DNA of 64,000 nucleotides. Origin: Candidatus Riflebacteria bacterium HGW-Riflebacteria-2. Lineage in GTDB: Bacteria; Muiribacteriota; Ozemobacteria; Ozemobacterales; Ozemobacteraceae. Positions 53,044 to 60,809 of the stretch are shown piece by piece. Position numbers and translations under genes: made by a program. The number at the start of each line of letters is the position of its first letter. The stretch's first letter is position 1. The notes under the pieces were generated by a model. It made no database searches. It saw nothing but the letters and a program-made list of their open reading frames with translations, and was not told where the DNA came from. The stretch covers positions 1-64,000 of the forward strand of contig PGYA01000002.1 of the NCBI GenBank assembly GCA_002839435.1, given 5' to 3'.

Positions 53044-53056
53044 ACTTCTTTACCCG

Positions 53057-54163
53057 TTAATTCAGAATTGTTTCAAAGAGAACCCGCATGTTAGCCATGG
53101 CTGCCCTTGAATACAACTGCTTCGGGGTTGCTTCATACTCAGCCGGGCTACTCTCACCATAGCCGACGGTGAACAAACGATGTGGCGAGACGAGACCTTC
53201 ATTTATAAGGTATTGTTCAACCGCTTCTGCTCTTCTCTCGCTCAACCGCTGATTGTATTCAGTTGATCCAGAGGCTGAAGTATAACCAGCAATACGAACT
53301 TTTACGTCGGGATTATCCTTTAAAATCCTGATGTTTCTTCGCAGAATAATCTTAGCGGCTTCGGTCAAAGTCGATCTGTCGAAGTTGAAGTGTACGTCTT
53401 CAAAAGCGAGAACAATGGTTCCGGGCCTGGCTGCTACGCGTTGCACTTTTTCCTCAACCATAGGAGATTCTTCAGACACAACAATAACTTCAACTGGCTC
53501 AGGTTTTGGATCAAAACTCGGTTGTGGTTCAGCCACCACGATACTTTCACGCTTAGCTCTGCTGCCGAACGCATAAGCCAATTCTACGGTACCGCAGTAA
53601 TTTCGAAAGGATTTTTCCTCAAAAGCAGTGACATCTATTCTTACTGCGATATCCTTTTTTATCCAGTATTTTGCCCCGACACCCAGATTGATCGTATTGC
53701 TGTCGTTATTCATGACACTCGGGCTATAAAGACTTCTTCCGATGCCCGCTGTCACGAAAGGCGATAATCTTCGCGCCGGACGAAACTGATAGATGGCATT
53801 TACCTGGTAATATTTGACATCAACACTGTCAGTGGGGCTCCGGTACTGGCCTTTTACCAGGCCAACCAGCGATTTGTCATCAACATGCGCCTTAACTACT
53901 CCGAGAGTGATTTCTGCGCCAAGATTGCTGGTAAAATTGTAACCTAGCCGGCCGCCGTAGCTGAAACTGTCTTCAAGGTTCTGTTTATCTTCAAAATAAT
54001 GGTAGCCAATGAAAGGACCGACTTCAAAGCGCCCTGACTGATCATAGGAGTCTGTATCCAACGAACTGACCAGGCGCATATCTTCTGAAGCGAAGAGATT
54101 AGTCATACTGCCGAACAACATCACCCCTGTCATTATCAACACTGTAAAAAACTTGTTTTTCAT
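53057..54163 (-). CDS. OmpA-family outer-membrane protein
   Basis: A 368-residue protein. The signal peptide ends near L-F-A-S (about 26). About 40-200 form an eight-strand-like OmpA barrel (alternating pattern, G-P-F-I-G-Y-H-Y-F opening). A Pro/Glu linker follows. The C-terminal OmpA peptidoglycan-binding domain (about 255-368) carries F-D-R-S-T-L-T-E-A-A and N-Q-R-L-S-E-R-R-A-E-A-V, with the conserved Arg for diaminopimelate binding. It tethers the outer membrane to the wall and may be an adhesin or porin. Two features are typical of the family: a moderately conserved barrel and the intact C-terminal domain. Length fits the family. It is monocistronic with its own terminator. Confidence 0.92.
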   Translation of the reverse strand: MKNKFFTVLIMTGVMLFGSMTNLFASEDMRLVSSLDTDSYDQSGRFEVGPFIGYHYFEDKQNLEDSFSYGGRLGYNFTSNLGAEITLGVVKAHVDDKSLVGLVKGQYRSPTDSVDVKYYQVNAIYQFRPARRLSPFVTAGIGRSLYSPSVMNNDSNTINLGVGAKYWIKKDIAVRIDVTAFEEKSFRNYCGTVELAYAFGSRAKRESIVVAEPQPSFDPKPEPVEVIVVSEESPMVEEKVQRVAARPGTIVLAFEDVHFNFDRSTLTEAAKIILRRNIRILKDNPDVKVRIAGYTSASGSTEYNQRLSERRAEAVEQYLINEGLVSPHRLFTVGYGESSPAEYEATPKQLYSRAAMANMRVLFETILN

Positions 54164-54304
54164 TCTTACGCTAGTTCCCCTTAAACTTTCACAATTTTAT
54201 CGAGACAAAAGGCAGTGTAATTGTTTAAGCCCAAGAGGGAAATCGTAAGAACTACCTATATTACTAGTAGGTTATGGCATTGATACGAACTTAAGCAAGG
54301 AAGT

Positions 54305-55000
54305 CTATGCGCTGACAGGTTCAGGTCTGGGGGCTGTAACGAAAGAAAAGATCAGCACCCAGAAGCAGAGAATAAGCGAAGCGACCGGCAGCTGCAGGGC
54401 GGTTGGCATCGAATAGACAAGCATTACCCCGGGAATCCAGATGCACCAGCCGGCCACAACTACCGGCAAAACTTTGGTAAACACAAAGCGGGGTGACACA
54501 ATTTTCTTTAATGTTTCGCGCCTGATGCCGTTTTCGCGCATAAAAAAGATTGAAACCAGCAGAAAGTTCGCTACCGGGCTATAAAGAGCCTGGTCGACAA
54601 AGGCTTTGAGCAAAAGCGTGCGCAGGTCGCCGGCCTCGCCAAACCAGCGGGCCTGATAAAGGTAGAAAATATCGGTAACTATTCCAATGCAGCCAAACAG
54701 AAGGCCAACAAAGACTAGATTGCGAAGGTTCTGCACGGTTGGCCGCCACTTCTGAAAAAACATGATTTTGAACATCTCGGGCATGATCGCCGCGAAAAGC
54801 ACGTAAACGCCGAAGGAGAAGGGATACCCGACAGAAATCTTGAGCGCCGAGACTTTGCCAAGTCCGCTGCTGAAGGTGGAACTAGTTGCATAAGCCAGGA
54901 AAAAAATCAGCATCAGAGCCCAGAGAATGGCGCCAGGCCTGATATTGGCCTTGAACGCCTGTTTGATCTGTGGCATAACTTCAGCAAGAAGCATAAACAC
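54305..55000 (-). CDS. Probable Mpv17/PMP22-family membrane protein
   Basis: 231 residues with a GTG start (AGGAG five bases upstream); an ATG two codons later is possible. Four to five hydrophobic segments lie at about 25-45, 55-80, 90-112, 128-150 and 175-220. The second half follows the Mpv17/PMP22 pattern: V-D-Q-A-L-Y-S-P, a basic loop, V-V-V-A-G-W-C-I-W-I-P-G-V near 185-197, then Y-S-M-P-x-x-L-Q-L-P and a Trp in the last helix. This family is chiefly described from mitochondria and peroxisomes; bacterial members are known but uncharacterised. The N-terminal half is less clearly conserved. It is isolated, with no neighbouring partners. Confidence 0.6.
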   Translation of the reverse strand: MFMLLAEVMPQIKQAFKANIRPGAILWALMLIFFLAYATSSTFSSGLGKVSALKISVGYPFSFGVYVLFAAIMPEMFKIMFFQKWRPTVQNLRNLVFVGLLFGCIGIVTDIFYLYQARWFGEAGDLRTLLLKAFVDQALYSPVANFLLVSIFFMRENGIRRETLKKIVSPRFVFTKVLPVVVAGWCIWIPGVMLVYSMPTALQLPVASLILCFWVLIFSFVTAPRPEPVSA

Positions 55001-55237
55001 AATGACTCCTGGATGTATAACAACTGCTGTCCTCCGCTAAGAATACCTCAAACAGCCGAAATATGCCACAGATTCCAGCAGGAGATAAGAAATTGAGATA
55101 AAGGCCAGCGCTGAAGTATTCACTTTTGCCACCAGCCTGGAGACACTGTCTGGTGAAGACAGCATCGATCTTTTGTTTAATATCAGGCTACACTTCGAAC
55201 GTCATCGTTCATCAGGAAATACGAACGCAAACTGACA

Positions 55238-57091
55238 TCAGCCGGTTGCGAGTTTTTCTTTTTCGTCAAGCCAGAAGGAAAAAGCTATTGGTAAAAAATC
55301 GCTGACCGTGAAAGCGGCTTTCTCATATTCTTCGTTGAATATCTTTATTCCCAGCTCAATCATTCGCGCAATGCGGCGATTCTGATCTGTGACCAGCCTG
55401 ACTACTTCCACACCTTCTTCAAGGAATCCGCTGCTGCACTTAACCTCAGCAAGCCTCCAGAGGAGTTCATCGCGATTGGCATCTGATAATATTCTTTCCT
55501 GCAACTGCAAAGCCAGATGAAATCTTTCGGACTTTGCAAAAAGCAAAGCGCATTCGGACATTATCCGATCCGCCAGATCCCCGGGAGTCATCGAAGACAC
55601 ACCAGTAGCGACCTCGTTCAATATCTCAAGTTTAACGCGGTAGTTGCGATTAGCCGGGTTGCTGGCAACAATTCGCAGATAGCCTCTGAGCCTGCAGGCC
55701 TGATCGGCAATTTGGCTTATCAAACTTCTAGCATGCAGGAAATTGTCGAGTAAAGCATGGCGAGCTGCTATTTCAACAACTGCCTGATTCTTGAACGAAA
55801 CATCTTTAAGCGTTGCAAACATTTCACTGGCCAGTTCCATTTGATTAAGATCCAGACTGTTTTTCAGCAAAAAGGTCGCGAGATCATTCCTCTGTTGCTC
55901 AACTGGCAGGGTAAGCGAGAGATTGAAAGCTCTTTGCAGAAGTTCTCTGACCATGTCTGCCTGCATAAATCGGTGAAAGCCAGAAGCCGCCTGGGTCAAA
56001 ACAAGTATTCTGGCGGGAACATCAGGAATAGAGTCCACCAGCTTAACAGCGTCATTGATCAAATCACCGGCAACATGCCACAAACTTCTGTCTTTATACT
56101 CGCCGGCTATGGCAATGAATGCCCTGGCGCGCAGCAGAGTAACAGTAATGCCGGCAGCAGCCTCGCGCGCCTGCGAGAAAAACCCTTCGGCAGCCTGTTT
56201 CATTACCAGACTGACAGCCAGTTCAGCCCGAATCTGCGAGTTTTCAATCTTTTTAGCAATTTCAGCGGTATTAAGATATTTGCCTGAACCGATCAGATGC
56301 TCGACTATCTGGTGCATCACCGCCAGTTTCATTTCGGGTTCAGATATTGACTCAGCAACTTCAAAGGCCCAGTAATACTCACAGCTCTCGGCCAGCTTGT
56401 ATGCAATCCAGGCGACTGCCGTCATGCGGGTATCCGTATCGACGATACGCTCAACCAGATCGATAGCACTTATAAAAAGCTGCTGAGCCCGCTCACGCAT
56501 TTTCCCGTCAAAATATACCAGCCCAAGCCTGGTCAAAAGCCTTATCTGATCAAGGCAGTCAGGAAAATATACTGACAGGGTGAGAGCACGCTCATATTCG
56601 CCGATATCTGCATATTTTACGGCAAGAGAACTCAGGGTATGGCTACGCAATTCTGATTCAGCAAGCATCTCGGCACGATCAGCCGCTTCACTGACAACAG
56701 TCACAGCGCGCGCTTTCTGGTTATTCATACTGAAAAGCTTTGCAATATCTCCAAGCTTTTCGCAGCAAAGATCGATCTGCCTGATATTTCTGGCACAATC
56801 ATGCAATATTTCCAGTAGTTCCTGTCGCCATGCCTTCTGTCGCAAACCCTCTATTCTTCTGAGGATTCCCGAGTATGTACTTACTCCCAGACGATATTTG
56901 CGCTGGGCTATCTGCAACGCAAGAGAAGATTCTGGGAACCGCTCGAGAATTGAATCAAGCGAAGCAAGCGCCTGCTGATAAAGGTTCAGTGCCCTGATAT
57001 AATCTGACGATTCAGCTTTTTCTGCCTTACGATACAGATTATAGGCCTGTATAAACGTATAATTGGCGTTGATGCGCCGGCGCTTAACCAT
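55238..57091 (-). CDS. Helical-repeat (TPR-like) protein
   Basis: A 617-residue soluble all-helical protein. Repeated A-x-x-A/L-x-x-x-G-x-Y/F-x-x-A units of about 34-37 residues (for example I-G-E-Y-E-R-A-L and A-E-G-F-F-S-Q-A-R-E-A) cover nearly the whole length from about 130. The first 60 residues also contain a TPR-like pair (A-Y-N-L-Y-R-K-A-E-K-A). No signal peptide or catalytic motif is visible. Probably a protein-protein interaction scaffold. It is encoded divergently from the methyltransferase gene, and no named family is recognised. Confidence 0.7.
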   Translation of the reverse strand: MVKRRRINANYTFIQAYNLYRKAEKAESSDYIRALNLYQQALASLDSILERFPESSLALQIAQRKYRLGVSTYSGILRRIEGLRQKAWRQELLEILHDCARNIRQIDLCCEKLGDIAKLFSMNNQKARAVTVVSEAADRAEMLAESELRSHTLSSLAVKYADIGEYERALTLSVYFPDCLDQIRLLTRLGLVYFDGKMRERAQQLFISAIDLVERIVDTDTRMTAVAWIAYKLAESCEYYWAFEVAESISEPEMKLAVMHQIVEHLIGSGKYLNTAEIAKKIENSQIRAELAVSLVMKQAAEGFFSQAREAAAGITVTLLRARAFIAIAGEYKDRSLWHVAGDLINDAVKLVDSIPDVPARILVLTQAASGFHRFMQADMVRELLQRAFNLSLTLPVEQQRNDLATFLLKNSLDLNQMELASEMFATLKDVSFKNQAVVEIAARHALLDNFLHARSLISQIADQACRLRGYLRIVASNPANRNYRVKLEILNEVATGVSSMTPGDLADRIMSECALLFAKSERFHLALQLQERILSDANRDELLWRLAEVKCSSGFLEEGVEVVRLVTDQNRRIARMIELGIKIFNEEYEKAAFTVSDFLPIAFSFWLDEKEKLATG

Positions 57092-57206
57092 GCAACCTCT
57101 CTTTTTATAACACCTGTATTATTATATCAGGACAAGCGACTATGCCAAAATACTAAATAAATCAGGCAGGGCAAAATACAGCATGATTCTCATCGCCAGC
57201 AAGTTC

Positions 57207-57212
57207 TATAAT
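57207..57212 (+). promoter_or_regulatory. Putative -10 element of the methyltransferase gene
   Basis: A perfect TATAAT lies 48 bases before the methyltransferase start. No good TTGACA is present at 17 bases upstream, so support is limited to this element and its position in the divergent gap. Confidence 0.3.
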
Positions 57213-57259
57213 TTTCGCGAGGCTTTGTCATTGCTTCAGAAAACTGTTAAGCTTGAGCT

Positions 57260-59212
57260 ATGCAGTTGATAAACACAAGACAGGCGGCAGGCCTGCTCGA
57301 GGTTTCTGAAACCACGGTCAGGAACTGGGTGAAGCATGGCTATGTCGCACCCGTTGCCGGCAATGCCAGCAGATTTTCGACTGACGACGTCAAAAAGCTC
57401 AAACAGAGAATCGCTGCCGGCGAGCTTAAACGCCTGTGCCGACGCGCCAACAAGACGAAAACCAGCTCTTCGTTCATACCGGAGGAATATCTTGATAATC
57501 AGTCATTCAGCGCTGAACTTGCTACAATCAGAGCAATTTTTCTCGAAAATTCGGTTGATATCGACAACGCTTTATTTGCACTGACGCTTAAACAACTGGT
57601 TCTGCGCGGGGAAGCGGCAATCGCCGGCGATAGTTTATTCGTAGCCGCCAGCTGCCGCAATATTCAGCGCAAGACTCTGGCCAACGAACTCACCAGCTGG
57701 CTCAGTGAACTCCCGCCCCGCACCACTGCTGCCCAGAAAGTCTGTAAACGGCTTTTTAATGCACTTACCGACGCATCGCACGCCGACACAATCGGAACAG
57801 TCTACCAGTCGTTAAAGCTGGCCGGCAGCAAAGCAACACAGGGTTCTTTTTACACACCGGCTGCGATAATCGATGACATTTTCAAAGATCACGGCGGCCG
57901 ACAAGGTTATTTTATCGATCCTTGCTGTGGCACCGGTCAGTTTCTGCTATGCGCCGCCAGAAATGGTTTCAGGGACCCGAACAGGCTGTTTGGTAGCGAC
58001 ATCGACAGGCTCGCTGTTAGAATTGCCCGTATCAATCTGCTTCTAGCCTTTCCCGGCAGCGACTTTTCGCCGCAAATTTATCATGCCGACGCGTTGCTGC
58101 AAAATGCCAATTTGGTGCCTTTCGGCAAAAGCAGCCTGAACAGTCAGTTTACGCTGATCGCCAGCAACCCGCCATGGGGTGCCAGTTTTGCCGACAGCGA
58201 CTTGATACAGCTGCATCAGCGCTACCCGGCGATCAGATCACGTGAATCCTTCTCATTTTTTCTGGCCAGAAGCCTCGAACTGGCAGCACCCGGTGCGGTG
58301 ATCTCCTTTATTTTGCCGGAGTCTTTTCTCAACATAAGGCTTCACTCAGATATTCGCCACCATCTACTGGCAAATGCGCAAGTGCTGACCATTCACCTGC
58401 TCGGCCGGCCGTTCAAAAATGTGTTCACTCCGGTCATAAGGCTCGATCTGCGCAAAGAAAAACCTGACACTGACTGGTCAATCAGCTTAAAAAAGCGGGG
58501 CTGCCCTGACAAAACGGTTGTGCAGGCACGCTTTGCCGCCAGCAGCGACAGCATTTTCGAAACTTCGACATCTGATAACGAATTTCGGGTTATCGACAAG
58601 CTTTACTCACTGCCACACCTTACCTTGCGCGATAACGCCGACTGGGCTCTCGGCATCGTTACCGGCGACAATAACCGCCATTTATCTGCTGTGGCAGAGC
58701 CTGGCATGGAGCCTATTTACCGCGGCCGCGATGTACTGCCATTCAGATTGCAGCCGGCAACGTCATTTATTCGCTGCAACCCGGTGGTTTTCCAACAGAT
58801 CGCGCCAGTGGCAAAGTATCGCGCCCCGGAGAAGCTTATCTACAGATTTATCGCCAACCGGTTGATATTCGCTTACGACGACCGGCAAACGCTGACTCTC
58901 AACAGCGCCAACATACTCATTCCCAGACTGGCGGGGTATCCTGCCAAAGCGGTTTTGTGTCTTCTCAACTCAAAACTGCTGCAGTTTATCTTTGCCAGAA
59001 AATTCAACACTCACAAAGTTTTGCGCGGTGATCTCGAACAGTTACCAATACCAGTGTTTACAGAAAAAATCTTGCACGAGCTTGTCGCATTAGCAGATTG
59101 CGCCATCAGAGGCCAACCTGTTGCAGAAGCCATAGATGCGGTGATTTTTGAATCACTCAATTTTTCAAAGACAGAGATAGATTTAATTTTGTCAGGAATT
59201 GCTTTAGAATGA
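57260..59212 (+). CDS. MerR-type HTH fused to N6-adenine DNA methyltransferase
   Basis: A 650-residue protein. Residues 3-55 form a MerR/excisionase-type winged HTH (I-N-T-R-Q-A-A-G-L-L-E-V-S-E-T-T-V-R-N-W-V). Residues about 180-420 are an N-6 DNA methylase fold with motif X (G-S-F-Y-T-P-A-A), motif I (F-I-D-P-C-C-G-T-G-Q-F) and motif IV as N-P-P-W-G. The last about 200 residues look like a TaqI/Eco57I-type target-recognition region (A-P-E-K-L-I-Y-R-F, L-L-N-S-K-L-L-Q-F). No nuclease motif or restriction neighbour is visible, so it looks like a solitary methyltransferase. An HTH in front is unusual and suggests either autoregulation or help in DNA binding. GAG lies six bases upstream, a poor ribosome site. 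Confidence 0.88.
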   Translation: MQLINTRQAAGLLEVSETTVRNWVKHGYVAPVAGNASRFSTDDVKKLKQRIAAGELKRLCRRANKTKTSSSFIPEEYLDNQSFSAELATIRAIFLENSVDIDNALFALTLKQLVLRGEAAIAGDSLFVAASCRNIQRKTLANELTSWLSELPPRTTAAQKVCKRLFNALTDASHADTIGTVYQSLKLAGSKATQGSFYTPAAIIDDIFKDHGGRQGYFIDPCCGTGQFLLCAARNGFRDPNRLFGSDIDRLAVRIARINLLLAFPGSDFSPQIYHADALLQNANLVPFGKSSLNSQFTLIASNPPWGASFADSDLIQLHQRYPAIRSRESFSFFLARSLELAAPGAVISFILPESFLNIRLHSDIRHHLLANAQVLTIHLLGRPFKNVFTPVIRLDLRKEKPDTDWSISLKKRGCPDKTVVQARFAASSDSIFETSTSDNEFRVIDKLYSLPHLTLRDNADWALGIVTGDNNRHLSAVAEPGMEPIYRGRDVLPFRLQPATSFIRCNPVVFQQIAPVAKYRAPEKLIYRFIANRLIFAYDDRQTLTLNSANILIPRLAGYPAKAVLCLLNSKLLQFIFARKFNTHKVLRGDLEQLPIPVFTEKILHELVALADCAIRGQPVAEAIDAVIFESLNFSKTEIDLILSGIALE

Positions 59213-59254
59213 AATCAGATACGACTGCTTGCAATGACAGCATGCAATCGATTT

Positions 59255-59280
59255 GTCATTGCGCGCGCAGCGAAGGAATC
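59255..59280. repeat. Diverged copy C of the short palindromic repeat
   Basis: GTCATTGC to GAATC matches, in the opposite orientation, the ends of the repeats at 32-68 and 17495-17531, with the centre altered (GCGCGCAGCG). It lies just upstream of the TPR gene. Confidence 0.5.
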
Positions 59281-59326
59281 TTACTGTTTGGTGAACAATC
59301 AGGTTTTTACAGCAAGGAGAAATGTG

Positions 59327-60718
59327 ATGACACCGACGCATAAAACCGGCTCGATAATATATAAATCACTGGCTATAGTAGCGTTCTGCGCAGCGCTGTT
59401 GCTACCGCAACAACTGGAAGCGCGCGTTCTGGCCGGCAGCGTAACCGAGCGCAAGATCAACCGCAAGATTGCCAGCATGCTCAAAGCCGCCCGCCGAAAT
59501 TACGACAACGGCAAGGTACAGGTCGCACTCGACAACTACTGGAAAATCCTCGAAATCGACCCGCAGGAAACCTTTGCTTATCTCGAACTCGGCGAAATTT
59601 ACGTTGAACTGCGCATATACGACCGCGCCATCGAACTGCTTGAACCCGGCCTGACCATGGCACAGCGTGAAATGGACAAAGACACGATCTGCTACTATTT
59701 CTGCATTCTGACCACGGCGCATCTCGCGCTCAACCAGACCGGCCTGGCCAATAAATCCCTGATCAAAGCCGCCGAAGCATCACCGAAAAACCCGATGCCA
59801 CGCAAGATTCTCGGCGATATTTATCTTGCCAACAACCGTATTGCAGACGCCATCAAGGCCTATAAAAAGGCGCTCGAATTCGACCCGGATTACCAGCCGG
59901 CCCGCGAAAAGCTTGGCGAAGTCGTGGCAAAACATGGCGAACGCCCAGAAAAATCAAGCGTCGACCGCCGCGAACTGGCAAAGAAAGCAGAACCACTGCC
60001 ACCGCCTAAAACGCCTGCTGTCAGGCCGCAGCCTTCACCGGCTGCTGCTACGCCAGCGCCAAGGCCGCAACCGTCAGCAACAGTAGTGCAGCCGGCATCT
60101 TCGGCTCCGGTCACGCCGGCACCCCGCCCGGTCGAGGTTGCCGCAGCGCCTGACGCGACCGAAGAAGATGAAGAAAGCGATATTGAAGAAAACGAAGAAG
60201 ACAGCGAAGAATTCGAAGAAATTTCCAGTTCAGACAAAGTCGATGCTATTCCCGATGATATGACACCCTTGCCTCTGCCAGCACAGTCTGCTACTCCACG
60301 CCCGACTCCGACAGGTCAGCCGGCTCCGGCACAACCAGTGGCAACTGGTATTACTCAACCAACTGATACCGTACAGGCGACTGTTTCGACCGACATCACG
60401 CCACCGCCAACTGCTGCCGTAGCCCCGACAGCCAGTGTCGGCGAAATAAACGACCAGCTCGACAAGCTGCTGGCCGGCTCGCCCGAAGAAAAAAAGGCGG
60501 CGACCAGTTTCTTTTTAAAACTCGAAGACAAAGGCCTGACCGAAGTAGAAGAACTGCTCTATGACCCCGACCCTGAGGCGCGCATCATCGGCATCAGAAC
60601 GGTGGTCGAATTCAAGGCCTTCAAGCAGAGGGTTAGAACCATGCTCGAAGACGCTGCAGAAGATCCCGACCCGACTGTAATCGAAGAGATAGAAAGAGCA
60701 CTCGCCCAGCTCCAGTAA
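59327..60718 (+). CDS. Exported TPR protein with Pro-rich linker and HEAT-like end
   Basis: A 463-residue protein. The start at 59327 follows AAGGAGAAATGTG; 31 upstream in-frame residues are rejected. A signal peptide ends near L-E-A-R. Three to four TPR units occupy about 40-190 (Y-A-Y-L-E-L-G-E-I-Y-V, A-I-K-A-Y-K-K-A-L-E-F-D-P-D-Y). A Pro/Ala-rich linker (about 220-385) contains a Glu/Asp-rich acidic block, followed by a HEAT-like helical end (about 400-463; D-P-D-P-E-A-R and D-P-D-P-T-V-I-E-E-I). It may act as a periplasmic scaffold. A strong shared terminator follows. Confidence 0.75.
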   Translation: MTPTHKTGSIIYKSLAIVAFCAALLLPQQLEARVLAGSVTERKINRKIASMLKAARRNYDNGKVQVALDNYWKILEIDPQETFAYLELGEIYVELRIYDRAIELLEPGLTMAQREMDKDTICYYFCILTTAHLALNQTGLANKSLIKAAEASPKNPMPRKILGDIYLANNRIADAIKAYKKALEFDPDYQPAREKLGEVVAKHGERPEKSSVDRRELAKKAEPLPPPKTPAVRPQPSPAAATPAPRPQPSATVVQPASSAPVTPAPRPVEVAAAPDATEEDEESDIEENEEDSEEFEEISSSDKVDAIPDDMTPLPLPAQSATPRPTPTGQPAPAQPVATGITQPTDTVQATVSTDITPPPTAAVAPTASVGEINDQLDKLLAGSPEEKKAATSFFLKLEDKGLTEVEELLYDPDPEARIIGIRTVVEFKAFKQRVRTMLEDAAEDPDPTVIEEIERALAQLQ

Positions 60719-60746
60719 AGCTCTTTGCAAAACCTGCGCTGTAACA

Positions 60747-60783
60747 AAACAGGCTGTTGTGCTATTCGCACAACAGCCTGTTT
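60747..60783. terminator. Bidirectional terminator between convergent genes
   Basis: A perfect 16-bp stem (AAACAGGCTGTTGTGC and its complement) around a TATTC loop lies between the stops at 60718 and 60810. Both sides have A/T-rich flanks (AAAAC and GTTTAAA), suiting both directions. Confidence 0.8.
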
Positions 60784-60809
60784 AAAGGTCAGAGATTCAA
60801 GCGAACGTA

